A stretch of DNA of 64,000 nt from Albibacterium profundi (GTDB lineage Bacteria > Bacteroidota > Bacteroidia > Sphingobacteriales > Sphingobacteriaceae): contig NZ_JBBVGT010000002.1 in the NCBI RefSeq assembly GCF_042159835.1, positions 1,488,001 to 1,552,000 on the forward strand, given 5' to 3'. The notes beneath the pieces are model-generated. The model did no database searches. It was not told the origin of the DNA and was given only the letters and a program-made list of their open reading frames with translations. Below, piece after piece: positions 36,045 to 44,829 of this stretch; position 1 is the first letter of the stretch, and every line of letters begins with the position of its first letter. A program made the position numbers and the translations under genes.

Positions 36045-36614
36045 TCACGAAGCTGTCTGTGAATTGATGAACTGCGCGATTTGGTCAGGTGTTGCGATTT
36101 GGTCTATTAAATTCTTGGCGATAGCTTGTGCAGGCATATAGGGGATCTGGCATGTTACAGGATCTTGCGCAATGCAGTAGCCTCCGCGAAGTTTTATAGA
36201 TTGCATACCTGTTACTCCGTCAGCGTTTGCACCGGACAGTAGCACGCCAACTAGCTTTTCTTGGTAAGTATCTGCAGCGCTTTGAAAGGTAAGGTCAATA
36301 CTCGGTCTAGAGAAATTAATTTTCTCAGATATATCAAGAGAGAACGACAGATTTTTCTCGATAAATAGATGATAATCGGCTGCCGCTAGATACACGACTC
36401 CCTGCAAAATAGGCTCTTTGTCCTCTGCTTCTTTTACTTGGAGCGGGCATTTTGAGCCCAGTAATTCCACCAAAAAGTCAGGTTCTTGAACAGCTTTGCG
36501 ATGGAAAATGATTACGATTGATAGCCGAAGGTCCTTTTTCAGCTGGGGTAAAATATCCAGCACGACCTGCAGGCTTCCTGCTGAGCCGCCAATAACGACC
36601 ATATCAGTGGTCAT
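36045..36614 (-). CDS. CheB-type methylesterase domain protein (no receiver)
   Basis: About 189 residues from ATG 36614, overlapping the CheR gene by 11 bp. It has only the catalytic half of CheB: Ser11 in IGGSAGSLQ, His38 in IIFHRK and the Asp in SGANADGVTG form the triad. No receiver domain is attached; that role may be taken by the separate receiver two genes upstream. In this locus CheB/CheR pairs belong to kinase signalling rather than flagellar chemotaxis. The frame is open to 36698, but that part is basic and not family-like. Confidence 0.88.
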   Translation of the reverse strand: MTTDMVVIGGSAGSLQVVLDILPQLKKDLRLSIVIIFHRKAVQEPDFLVELLGSKCPLQVKEAEDKEPILQGVVYLAAADYHLFIEKNLSFSLDISEKINFSRPSIDLTFQSAADTYQEKLVGVLLSGANADGVTGMQSIKLRGGYCIAQDPVTCQIPYMPAQAIAKNLIDQIATPDQIAQFINSQTAS

Positions 36615-37431
36615 GTTTCCTCCATATTTTTTGTTTGGGGTCAACTTGCCGATAACGATCAGAAATATTAGCAAAACGTAGCGTCTCCTTCGTTCCAAGT
36701 GCCAAGTAACCTAGATTCTCCAAGCTTTTGTCCATCAAGTCGAAGACACGCGATTGGAGGTGCGTATTAAAATAGATTAATACATTTCGGCAGCTGATCA
36801 ACTGAAAAGAGTTGAAAGAGGAGTCTGAGACAAGGTTGTGTGTTGAGAACACTATTTTTTTACGAAGCCGTTCCTTAAAGATCATCACATCATAATTTGC
36901 TGTATAGTATGATGAAAAATCTTGATAGCCTCCGCCCCGCAAATAATTTTCCGAATATTGTTTAATTAATTTTACCGGAAATATACCCGATTTCGCTTTC
37001 TCTAATACACGCGGATTCAGATCAGTGGCGTAGATCAGGCTTTTGTCCAATAAATTTGCTTCCTCTAAGAGGATGGCAATTGAATAGGCTTCTTCTCCAG
37101 ATGCACATCCGGCAATCCAGACCCTGATAAAAGGATAGGTGCCCAATGTCGGTATGATGTCAGACCGCAGATACTTAAAGAAGTCCGCATCGCGGAACAT
37201 CTCGGTTACATTCACGGTTATCTCTTCAATAAAGCGACGTAGATAAAACGGATCGTGAACTAACCGATACCTCATTTCAGCGAAACTTGGAAATTTATCA
37301 ATGGATACTAAACGATTAAGGCGCCGTTTCATAGAAGCTCTGCTATAATCTGAAAAATCATAGCCATGCTCCTTATGTAGATCGATTAGAAGAGTTTCGA
37401 CGTCCTCATCATTCACTGTCTGTAATTCCAT
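36604..37431 (-). CDS. CheR-type protein-glutamate O-methyltransferase
   Basis: 275 residues: an N-terminal helical domain (about 1-75) and a SAM-dependent methyltransferase domain with AGCASGEEAYSIAILLEE as the SAM loop and LISCRNVLIYF near the C-terminus. Its substrate would be glutamates on a sensor, possibly the coiled-coil region of the large hybrid kinase. It overlaps the receiver gene by 23 bp upstream and cheB by 11 bp downstream, a tightly packed operon. Confidence 0.92.
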   Translation of the reverse strand: MELQTVNDEDVETLLIDLHKEHGYDFSDYSRASMKRRLNRLVSIDKFPSFAEMRYRLVHDPFYLRRFIEEITVNVTEMFRDADFFKYLRSDIIPTLGTYPFIRVWIAGCASGEEAYSIAILLEEANLLDKSLIYATDLNPRVLEKAKSGIFPVKLIKQYSENYLRGGGYQDFSSYYTANYDVMIFKERLRKKIVFSTHNLVSDSSFNSFQLISCRNVLIYFNTHLQSRVFDLMDKSLENLGYLALGTKETLRFANISDRYRQVDPKQKIWRKHDH

Positions 37432-37798
37432 TACCCAACTGCTGATTAATTTTATGTATCAATAAATCGACGTCGACTGGTTTCGCTAAATAATCAGCAG
37501 CGCCTGCAGCGAGGCACTTTTCCCGATCTCCCGTCATGGCCTGAGCCGTTACAGCAATTATAGGTATATCTAACAGTTTTTCTTCCGCTTTGATCAGACT
37601 GATTGCTTCGTATCCATCCATCTCAGGCATCATCATATCCATTAAAACTATGCCAATTTTGTCATTTTTAATCAGTTGACCAATGCCTTCTTTGGCAGAT
37701 TGTGCGGTTAAGCAAGTAAAACCGCGCGATTTGAGCACTGCACATAATGCGAAAATATTCTTCGCATCGTCATCAATTACTAAAATTTGAGGCTTCAT
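37409..37798 (-). CDS. Stand-alone response-regulator receiver
   Basis: 129 residues, a receiver domain only: acidic pocket IDDD at 8-11, phospho-accepting Asp54 in VLMDMMMPEMDGYE, and conserved Lys in YLAKPVD. It closely resembles the third receiver of the upstream hybrid kinase (DMMMP, MTGDREKC/MVGDREKC), so it probably takes part in the same relay or competes for phosphate. Overlaps cheR by 23 bp. Confidence 0.93.
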   Translation of the reverse strand: MKPQILVIDDDAKNIFALCAVLKSRGFTCLTAQSAKEGIGQLIKNDKIGIVLMDMMMPEMDGYEAISLIKAEEKLLDIPIIAVTAQAMTGDREKCLAAGAADYLAKPVDVDLLIHKINQQLGNGITDSE

Positions 37799-37825
37799 AA
37801 AGGAGTTAAAGCTTAGGTTTATTTG

Positions 37826-40800
37826 TTACGGGTACAACCATACTCTCAACAGAGAAATTAGCTGGTCAATATCCACCGGTTTAGAAATATAATCAGAAGC
37901 GCCTGCCCGAATGCATTTCTCCCTGTCTCCAACCATCGCCTTTGCCGTCACCGCTAAGATAGGTAAGTTGCTTATTTTCGGGTTCTTACGAATCCGTGTC
38001 GTCGTTTCATAGCCATCCATTTGTGGCATCATCATGTCCATTAATATAATATCTACCTGATCTATATTTGCTTCCAGAACGTCCAGAGCTTCTTTCCCAT
38101 CATTAGCTGTTAAAACATTCATGTTAAAATGCTCCAGAGCTTTGGTTAATGAGAAAATATTCCGAATGTCGTCATCAGCAATCAGTACCGTTTTTCCAGC
38201 TAAAATTTCATTAAACCGCCCCGTACTATTGGTTGGTTTCTTTATACCCTCCGTTTCTTTATTTTCTTCCACGAGATGTAAAAATAAGGTAACTTCGTCA
38301 AGAATTCGTTGATATGAATGTGCGGTTTTAACTACAATCGAGTCTGCATACTGTTTTATTTTCTGCTCTTCAATCCGCGACAGGTTTTTGCCTGTAAATA
38401 CGATAATTGGTAGGTTATCGAGCCCTGGGTTGTCCTTGACCGCCTCCAAGGTCTTATAACCGATCTCATCGGGAATACCCATGTCCAATATCACACAGTC
38501 AACATCCTCTTTTTGCAGTGTTTCAACTCCCGTCTTTATTTCGCCTTTTATCTCCGACTTGACATTGAAAGTACTTAAATATTGTGCTAGCGCTTCCGCA
38601 TGTTTCGAGTTCTCTTCAATGATCAAAACCTTCTTCGACCCGCGTTCAAGCGCTTTTTCCAGCTTCTTGAAGATCTCATTCATCTGTTCAAATGCAACTG
38701 GCTTATTGATGAAATCAATTGCTCCTTTTTTCAAGCTTTCTTTTCTGATCTCATAAGAAGACATCATATGAACAGGAATATGTCGAGTTTTCGGGTTTTC
38801 TTTTAATTCTTTCATTACCTGCCAACCGTCTTTTACTGGCAACTGCAAGTCCAGAAGAATCGCTTGGGGGTTGTATCTGAATGCCATCTCTATTCCTTGG
38901 TCGCCTCGGACCGCTACGAGCCCTTTGTAACCCTTTTTCTGAGTAAACGAAAGAAGCGATTTGGCAAAGGCTGTATCATCTTCGATTATAAGGATAACAT
39001 TATCATCCTTTTTTATACTTTTTCGGTCATCAGGCACATCCTCAGGTATTACAGAAGCAATAAATGTTTGCTCATCATTTTCGCTTGCTACCTCTCCATG
39101 GCTATCCTCCGGAGCCTCATCACTTATAACCTCAGTAGTCGGCATTTCATTAGGTTCGTTGGCGAATTCTTCATCTACACTTTCCTCATTTACCGGCTCC
39201 CGGCCGTCAATCGGTACAGATAATATAAACTCACTTCCGACAGACTCTTTACTTGAAACTGTCAAGTTTCCTCCTAATAGTCGCGCCAATTCTCGGCTAA
39301 TTGCGAGCCCTAGACCAGTTCCCCCATACATCCTTCTGGTTGACCCATCAGCTTGTTGAAATGCGCCGAAAATGTGTTCCTGTTTATCAGGCGCGATGCC
39401 AATACCGCTGTCCTTAACAGAGAATTTTACATAACCAGCTTGCGTTTTGTCTTGTGTAACATCTAGATGAATAAATCCCTTCGTCGTGAATTTTAACGCA
39501 TTTGATAATAAGTTCTTTAGAATCTGTTCTAGTCGCAGTCTATCGGTAGTTATCGCTTCCGGGACGTCCTTTCCAATGCTAAACTGCAAATCAAGCTGTT
39601 TTTCATTAGCAAGGGGAGTAAACAAAGACCGCATAGATGTGACTACTTCATGAATAGGTTCAGGCTTAAATTCGACCGCCATTTTACCTGCCTCAATTTT
39701 AGAAAGATCTAATATTTCATCAATTAACGACAATAAACTTTTCCCAGAATTTTGAATCACATGGGCATACTCTACCTGATCTTTATTTAAATTATTGTCG
39801 CCATTCTCGCTTAGTAAACGGGAAAGCAACAGGATTGAATTGAGCGGTGTTCTCAGTTCATGCGACATGTTCGCCAGGAATTCCGATTTATAACGAGTGC
39901 TCAGTTCGAGCTCTTCTGCCTTCTTCTGTATTTCCAAGTTCCGGTCGATGATAATCTGGTTTCTGTCCTCCAACAAATTACTTCGTTCTTCCAGTTCTTG
40001 ATTAGCTTGCAATAGCTCCTCCTGTTGAACTTTCAGCTCCTCTTCCGATGCCTGTAGTTTCTGTGCTTGTGCTTCCAGCTCTGTGTTCAGGTTCTCAAGT
40101 TCGCTATGTTGAGTTTGCAGTTCTTCCGTTTGTGTTTGTGTTTCCTCTAGCAGCTCTTGCAAACGTGACCGCGACTTCATAGATTGAATCGTACTCGCTA
40201 TATTCCCACCTACTTGCCTCAAGAAGCTTCCAGTTCCGGGATGGAGGTCATTAAAGGATGCGATCTCGATCACCCCCTCAATCTCCCCACCTTGAATGAG
40301 CGGCAACATAATCAAATGTTTCGGCTGTGATTCACCTAAGCTGCTACCTATTGTTAAGTAATCATCTGGAACCGAGTCGATAATTACCGGCTTTTTATTT
40401 TCCGTAGCCTTCCCCAAACGGTTTTGGCCAATTTTAACCAGTCGTGGTAGCTTTTTTTCATTTAAGATAGCGTAGCTAGATTGCAGCTCCAGTGTATTTG
40501 AGTAATTGTGTAGATAAATTGTACCGACTTCAGCGCCCAGATAATCCACCAAGGTGGACAATACCAGCTCACAGCTCTCGTCGATCCTCTTCTGGCCTAT
40601 TAAGACACCGTTGATCGTTGAGAGCCCCGTTTGTATCCAAATTTCTTTTTCGTTTGCTTCCGAGAAATCTTTTAGCGAATTTCTCATTCGCATGATGGCA
40701 TGTCCTAGATCATCTTTTTTACTACGGGGCTGAAAATCGACATCAAAATTATTCTCACCAATCGCTCTAGCCGCTACTTCTATTTTTTTGTTATTTCGGT

Positions 40801-41896
40801 CTATCTGCAAGAAAGAACTTGCTAAGCTTCCGAATGCATCTTTCGGGAAACGTGGTAGTTTTATATCCGTTTCTCCTTTGGCCATTCTTCCTGCAGCTAT
40901 CCGAAGATAATTCACTTGATTCGTTGTTGACCTAACAAAATATACGATTAACAAGATCGCGAGCAGGGCGGCAATGCCACTAATGGCCACTAATGTCCGT
41001 TGTATGGTAATCGCATGGTTATAATAATCGTTCGTTTCCTGGCGCACTTCACCTAACAAGGATTCCTGTAAGCCCCTTAGTTCGTCTACGCTTGTAGCTG
41101 ATAGTCGCCACCAGTCTTCGCTTGAATAATCTTCTGAAATCGAATTCCTCATTAAGAGTTCATCAAAGAACATTAGCATGGGCCCCAACCCGCCTTCCTC
41201 TCGGAGTTGCGTGTATCGGTCAACAATAGACTGGTCGTTGTTGCTCAGCAGCTCTGTTTCTAATGATTGATACAGTCTGTAATTTTGTGCGAAACTATTT
41301 CTAAGATCCACTCCGTCAACGAGTGACAAATAAACCCGTAGTCTCAGCCTATCAAGTATATTAGTCATATGGGACAAGGTGCTGCTAGCCACAATCTTAC
41401 TATCCGATCGCTCCTTAATCTGTGGATTGTCACTTCTCAGTGTGTTATTACTTTGCAGCTGATCAATAATCAGCTGGTAGTTGTCTATCACCTCAGTTGT
41501 TGATATCTGAGCACTGTCAATCTGAAGTCGCCAAGATTTCAGGTCGTCAACGAAAGAATATTCCAGTAGTTCATTTGCATTGCCCGACACGGCACTTGCC
41601 GACAAGCCCTGAATCGCCTGATCAACACTGGTTCTATAAGTTTCCAGGTTCTGATTGGCACCCCTGCCTACAAGCTTACTCACGCTAAACCGGCGTTCCA
41701 AGTAAATACTGTTCGTCAATTTATTTGACGCCATTGTTAGTTCCAGGCGCTTTATAAAATTGTTAGTCGTTTCATTCCGTACCCGTCGCTCATTTCGTAT
41801 GAAAAAAAATGCCACGATCAATACCGCGATGGGAATTCCTGTACTTAGAATCAGTTTGTTGTTGAATGGTATCCGATTAAACAGTTTTTTCATCAT
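37826..41896 (-). CDS. Large hybrid histidine kinase: sensor-HAMP-GAF-HK-three receivers
   Basis: 1356 residues. Transmembrane helices lie at about 13-33 and 302-321 around a helical periplasmic sensor that resembles nitrate/nitrite-sensor (NIT)-type domains. Then HAMP (322-375 plus a second HAMP-like repeat to 415), GAF (about 430-575), a Glu/Gln-rich coiled coil (578-665), HisKA with His679 in NMSHELRTP, HATPase_c to about 900, and receivers at about 968-1085 (DLQLP), 1090-1210 (DMGIP) and 1230-1350 (DMMMP). An acidic linker joins kinase and receivers. The central protein of the operon; the signal is unknown. Confidence 0.93.
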   Translation of the reverse strand: MMKKLFNRIPFNNKLILSTGIPIAVLIVAFFFIRNERRVRNETTNNFIKRLELTMASNKLTNSIYLERRFSVSKLVGRGANQNLETYRTSVDQAIQGLSASAVSGNANELLEYSFVDDLKSWRLQIDSAQISTTEVIDNYQLIIDQLQSNNTLRSDNPQIKERSDSKIVASSTLSHMTNILDRLRLRVYLSLVDGVDLRNSFAQNYRLYQSLETELLSNNDQSIVDRYTQLREEGGLGPMLMFFDELLMRNSISEDYSSEDWWRLSATSVDELRGLQESLLGEVRQETNDYYNHAITIQRTLVAISGIAALLAILLIVYFVRSTTNQVNYLRIAAGRMAKGETDIKLPRFPKDAFGSLASSFLQIDRNNKKIEVAARAIGENNFDVDFQPRSKKDDLGHAIMRMRNSLKDFSEANEKEIWIQTGLSTINGVLIGQKRIDESCELVLSTLVDYLGAEVGTIYLHNYSNTLELQSSYAILNEKKLPRLVKIGQNRLGKATENKKPVIIDSVPDDYLTIGSSLGESQPKHLIMLPLIQGGEIEGVIEIASFNDLHPGTGSFLRQVGGNIASTIQSMKSRSRLQELLEETQTQTEELQTQHSELENLNTELEAQAQKLQASEEELKVQQEELLQANQELEERSNLLEDRNQIIIDRNLEIQKKAEELELSTRYKSEFLANMSHELRTPLNSILLLSRLLSENGDNNLNKDQVEYAHVIQNSGKSLLSLIDEILDLSKIEAGKMAVEFKPEPIHEVVTSMRSLFTPLANEKQLDLQFSIGKDVPEAITTDRLRLEQILKNLLSNALKFTTKGFIHLDVTQDKTQAGYVKFSVKDSGIGIAPDKQEHIFGAFQQADGSTRRMYGGTGLGLAISRELARLLGGNLTVSSKESVGSEFILSVPIDGREPVNEESVDEEFANEPNEMPTTEVISDEAPEDSHGEVASENDEQTFIASVIPEDVPDDRKSIKKDDNVILIIEDDTAFAKSLLSFTQKKGYKGLVAVRGDQGIEMAFRYNPQAILLDLQLPVKDGWQVMKELKENPKTRHIPVHMMSSYEIRKESLKKGAIDFINKPVAFEQMNEIFKKLEKALERGSKKVLIIEENSKHAEALAQYLSTFNVKSEIKGEIKTGVETLQKEDVDCVILDMGIPDEIGYKTLEAVKDNPGLDNLPIIVFTGKNLSRIEEQKIKQYADSIVVKTAHSYQRILDEVTLFLHLVEENKETEGIKKPTNSTGRFNEILAGKTVLIADDDIRNIFSLTKALEHFNMNVLTANDGKEALDVLEANIDQVDIILMDMMMPQMDGYETTTRIRKNPKISNLPILAVTAKAMVGDREKCIRAGASDYISKPVDIDQLISLLRVWLYP

Positions 41897-41898
41897 TC

Positions 41899-43014
41899 TT
41901 AATTAATAGTCTTCATTGGTAGCGTAAAGATAAAGGTTGACCCTTCACCGAGCGTGCTTTCTACGCTGCACTTTCCTCCATGTCTTTCGATAATCTCTTG
42001 ACAAATAAACAACCCAATTCCAAGTCCCTGGAATCGATGCGATGTCTCTTCAACTCGGAAAAACTTTTCAAAAAGTTGTTCCTGTAATTCTTGAGATATG
42101 CCAATTCCATAATCCCTCACGCGAACTTCAAGAAAATTATCTTCGATAATTGTTTCTACTTCAAGAGTTTTGTTTTCGGGCGAGTATTTTACACCATTCG
42201 TTAAATAATTAATAAGCACCTGTTCAATTCGCATTTCGTCCCCTAGGTACATAGTGTTCACGGACCCGATCCTTTTTATCTCATACTCAGGGTATACCTG
42301 TTGAATGTTATCGATTGCATTATTCAGCATATCTTCGAATGAAAAGGGTCTGATATCGAATTTCATCTTGCCACTTTCCATTTTCGAGATGTCCAGAAGA
42401 TCAGATACCAGGTCGCCCAATTTATTTATTTGCTGACTTACCTTCTGAATGTATGGTGTGAGCTCCTCGTCGCCTTTTCGTTGAATAAGTCGTTCAAGAA
42501 GCTGGACATAACCACGGATACTCGTCAGTGGCGTTTTCAGTTCATGGCTGGCGATACTAATAAACTCGTCTTTCTTTTTTTCCAGCTCCTTGCGTGCTTC
42601 AATCTCTTTTTTCAGGGTTTTCTGAACTTTTTTCAATTCATTCGTCTGTTCGAATAAGCGTTTGAAAGTCTTAACCTTTAATAACAGAATATCAGGATCA
42701 AATGGTTTGGTGATGTAATCCACACCTCCCGCACGATAGCCGCGCGTAATAAATTCCTTGTCGATATTGACAGCTGATAGGAATAGGATAGGGGTGTCTT
42801 TTGCTTTACTATAATCCAAGACGGTTTCGGCCACTTCAAAACCGTCCATTCCCGGCATCTGTACATCCAGGATGATGAGTGAATACACCGTCTTAAGCAC
42901 TTTTTTCAAAGCCTCTTCTCCAGAAGATGCCTCTTCCACTTCAAAATCATTATGTTCTAAGAAGCTACGTAGTGAGATCAGATTCTCTTGTTTATCATCA
43001 ACAATTAAAATCAT
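41899..43014 (-). CDS. Cytosolic receiver-histidine kinase (REC-HisKA-HATPase)
   Basis: 371 residues without membrane segments: a receiver with Asp50 in ILDVQMPGMDGFE, a coiled-coil linker (about 118-150), HisKA with His157 in SIASHELKTP and HATPase_c with DYGIGIS and GLGIGLFICQ. The order receiver-then-kinase means it can be switched by another kinase, plausibly the 1356-residue hybrid whose gene starts 2 bp downstream. First gene of the five-gene run. Confidence 0.93.
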   Translation of the reverse strand: MILIVDDKQENLISLRSFLEHNDFEVEEASSGEEALKKVLKTVYSLIILDVQMPGMDGFEVAETVLDYSKAKDTPILFLSAVNIDKEFITRGYRAGGVDYITKPFDPDILLLKVKTFKRLFEQTNELKKVQKTLKKEIEARKELEKKKDEFISIASHELKTPLTSIRGYVQLLERLIQRKGDEELTPYIQKVSQQINKLGDLVSDLLDISKMESGKMKFDIRPFSFEDMLNNAIDNIQQVYPEYEIKRIGSVNTMYLGDEMRIEQVLINYLTNGVKYSPENKTLEVETIIEDNFLEVRVRDYGIGISQELQEQLFEKFFRVEETSHRFQGLGIGLFICQEIIERHGGKCSVESTLGEGSTFIFTLPMKTIN

Positions 43015-43086
43015 AAAGTAGAGTTAAGAAATTGAAAAAGCATCGGTTTTTAAATTGCGATAACAATTTTACGAAAAAGGCATGAC

Positions 43087-43122
43087 AAAAAGAAAGGGAC
43101 AATCATGTTGCCCCTTTCTTTT
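43087..43122 (-). terminator. Intrinsic terminator after the small membrane-protein gene
   Basis: AAAAGAAAGGG and CCCTTTCTTTT pair over 11 bp around a 13-base loop with a partly paired CAA/TTG. On the minus strand a T run follows. It ends the transcript of the gene at 43150 and insulates the phosphorelay operon. Confidence 0.8.
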
Positions 43123-43149
43123 ATGAGATAAACCTGGTTTACAGGCGTA

Positions 43150-43473
43150 CTATAAAATTAGGATAAGTAATAAAATGATGATGATAATAGCACCTACTGA
43201 AAGATACACACCGCGTTCACCAAATGCTCGAGCTTCTTTATTCATATCACGGAGTTCTTGACGAAGCGCTTTCCGTTCGGCTCGGGTTAGTTCGGACTTG
43301 TCTATTTCCTTAATCTCTTTCACACGCTGACGCATCTCATTCATGCGAATTTCGATTTCCTCATCGGTGTACGTTTTAGCAGGCACATCATCAGCTGGCA
43401 TAGCTGATACTGTTGGGCCGAAAGTAAATGCCAACATCATTAATGTTAGCATCAGGTAGATTTTGACTTTCAT
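43150..43473 (-). CDS. Small exported protein with C-terminal membrane anchor
   Basis: 107 residues: a signal peptide (about 1-24, ending VSAMP), a highly charged helical middle (about 35-85, rich in Glu, Arg and Lys) and a C-terminal hydrophobic anchor (about 90-107, VGAIIIIILLLILIL). It is monocistronic with its own terminator. Similar short proteins with such an isoleucine/leucine-rich tail are frequent in Bacteroidota and have no known function. Confidence 0.75.
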   Translation of the reverse strand: MKVKIYLMLTLMMLAFTFGPTVSAMPADDVPAKTYTDEEIEIRMNEMRQRVKEIKEIDKSELTRAERKALRQELRDMNKEARAFGERGVYLSVGAIIIIILLLILIL

Positions 43474-43546
43474 AATGAATCAATTTAAGTAAATAATAAA
43501 GCTTTACTCTATAAAATAGAATTGCCTCGTATTTGTTTTTAATTCA

Positions 43547-44761
43547 TTAAATATTTTTCATAATGGAATGTCCAAGCTTATCGCGTTTCGTGCGTAGATA
43601 AAGCTCGTTGTGCTTGTTGGATTCGATCTCAATTGGCACGTTTTCAACGACTTCCAGCCCATACCCGATCATTCCTGCTCGTTTCTTCGGGTTGTTAGTC
43701 ATCAGGCGCATTTTTGTCACCCCCAAGTTCCTTAAGATCTGCGCACCGATACCATAATCACGTTGATCTGCTTTGAAACCGAGCTTTAGATTAGCGTCAA
43801 CAGTATCCAATCCATTTTCCTGTAAATTGTAGGCCCTCAGCTTATTAATCAGACCGATTCCTCTGCCTTCTTGGTTCATATACACAATAACTCCTTTCCC
43901 CTCTTTTTCAATCATCTCCATGGCTCTATGAAGTTGCGGTCCACAATCACAACGGCATGAGCCAAAGATGTCGCCCGTAACGCAAGAGCTATGAACACGC
44001 ACCAAAATAGGCTCATCTGGCTCCCATGATCCTTTAATTAGTGCTACATGCTGTTCCCCAGTATTTTTTTGAGTGTAGGCAGATAGCTCAAATTCGCCAT
44101 ATTCCGTTGGTAACTTTACCGAAACTTCTTTTGTTATCAGTGAATCTTTATGCAGGCGATATTCGATAAGATCTTCAATTGAAATAATCTTCAAGTCAAA
44201 TTTCTTCGCAATCGGCATCAAGTCGGGTAGCCGGGCCATCTCTCCGTCCTCTTTGAGAATCTCGACCAAGACACCAGCCGGCTCAAAACCAGCCAATCTC
44301 GCTAAATCTACCGCCGCTTCCGTATGCCCCGTGCGCCTCAAAACACCGCCATCTTTTGCCATTAGAGGAAAAATATGACCTGGTCGGCCAAGTTCCTCAG
44401 GCGTCGTTTCGGGGTTCGTTAATGCTTTGATCGTTTTTGAACGGTCTGAGGCTGAGATGCCCGTTGTACAGCCGTGACCTACCAAGTCAATCGATACCGT
44501 GAAGTTCGTTTCATAGGCGGCCGTATTTTTTCCCACCATTAGATCAAGCTTTAGCTCTTTGCATCGCTCTTCCGTTAGCGGCGCACAAATAAGCCCACGA
44601 CCATGTGTAGCCATAAAGTTAACTACTTCCGGCGTCGCATTAGCTGCTGCAGTTACAAAGTCCCCTTCATTTTCGCGGTCTTCATCATCTACAACAATGA
44701 TAACTTTACCGGCTTTTATATCTTCAATCGCTTCTTCGATTGTATTCAACTGAATTGCCAT
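43547..44761 (-). CDS. ribBA: Bifunctional DHBP synthase / GTP cyclohydrolase II
   Basis: Catalyses two entry reactions of riboflavin synthesis: ribulose 5-phosphate to DHBP and GTP to the diaminopyrimidine. 404 residues. The RibB half (1-200) has DDEDRENEGDF and RTGHTEAAVDL; the RibA half (about 205-404) has the zinc cysteines in SSCVTGDIFGSCRCDCG and EGRGIGLINK. Both halves look intact. A -7 box lies 24 bp upstream. No FMN riboswitch is visible in the short leader. Confidence 0.96.
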   Translation of the reverse strand: MAIQLNTIEEAIEDIKAGKVIIVVDDEDRENEGDFVTAAANATPEVVNFMATHGRGLICAPLTEERCKELKLDLMVGKNTAAYETNFTVSIDLVGHGCTTGISASDRSKTIKALTNPETTPEELGRPGHIFPLMAKDGGVLRRTGHTEAAVDLARLAGFEPAGVLVEILKEDGEMARLPDLMPIAKKFDLKIISIEDLIEYRLHKDSLITKEVSVKLPTEYGEFELSAYTQKNTGEQHVALIKGSWEPDEPILVRVHSSCVTGDIFGSCRCDCGPQLHRAMEMIEKEGKGVIVYMNQEGRGIGLINKLRAYNLQENGLDTVDANLKLGFKADQRDYGIGAQILRNLGVTKMRLMTNNPKKRAGMIGYGLEVVENVPIEIESNKHNELYLRTKRDKLGHSIMKNI

Positions 44762-44785
44762 AAATCAATAGGATAGAATTTTTTA

Positions 44786-44793
44786 CAAAGGTA
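44786..44793 (-). promoter_or_regulatory. -7 promoter element (TACCTTTG) of ribBA
   Basis: A full TAnnTTTG match on the minus strand, 24 bp before the ribBA ATG. Confidence 0.55.
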
Positions 44794-44829
44794 CTGTTTA
44801 TACGGCGGTTTCCGATAATCCGTATGTCA

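Noticed and set aside
43087..43149. Riboswitch or attenuator for the phosphorelay operon
   Set aside because: The hairpin is explained as the terminator of the upstream small gene; no further alternative stem was found.
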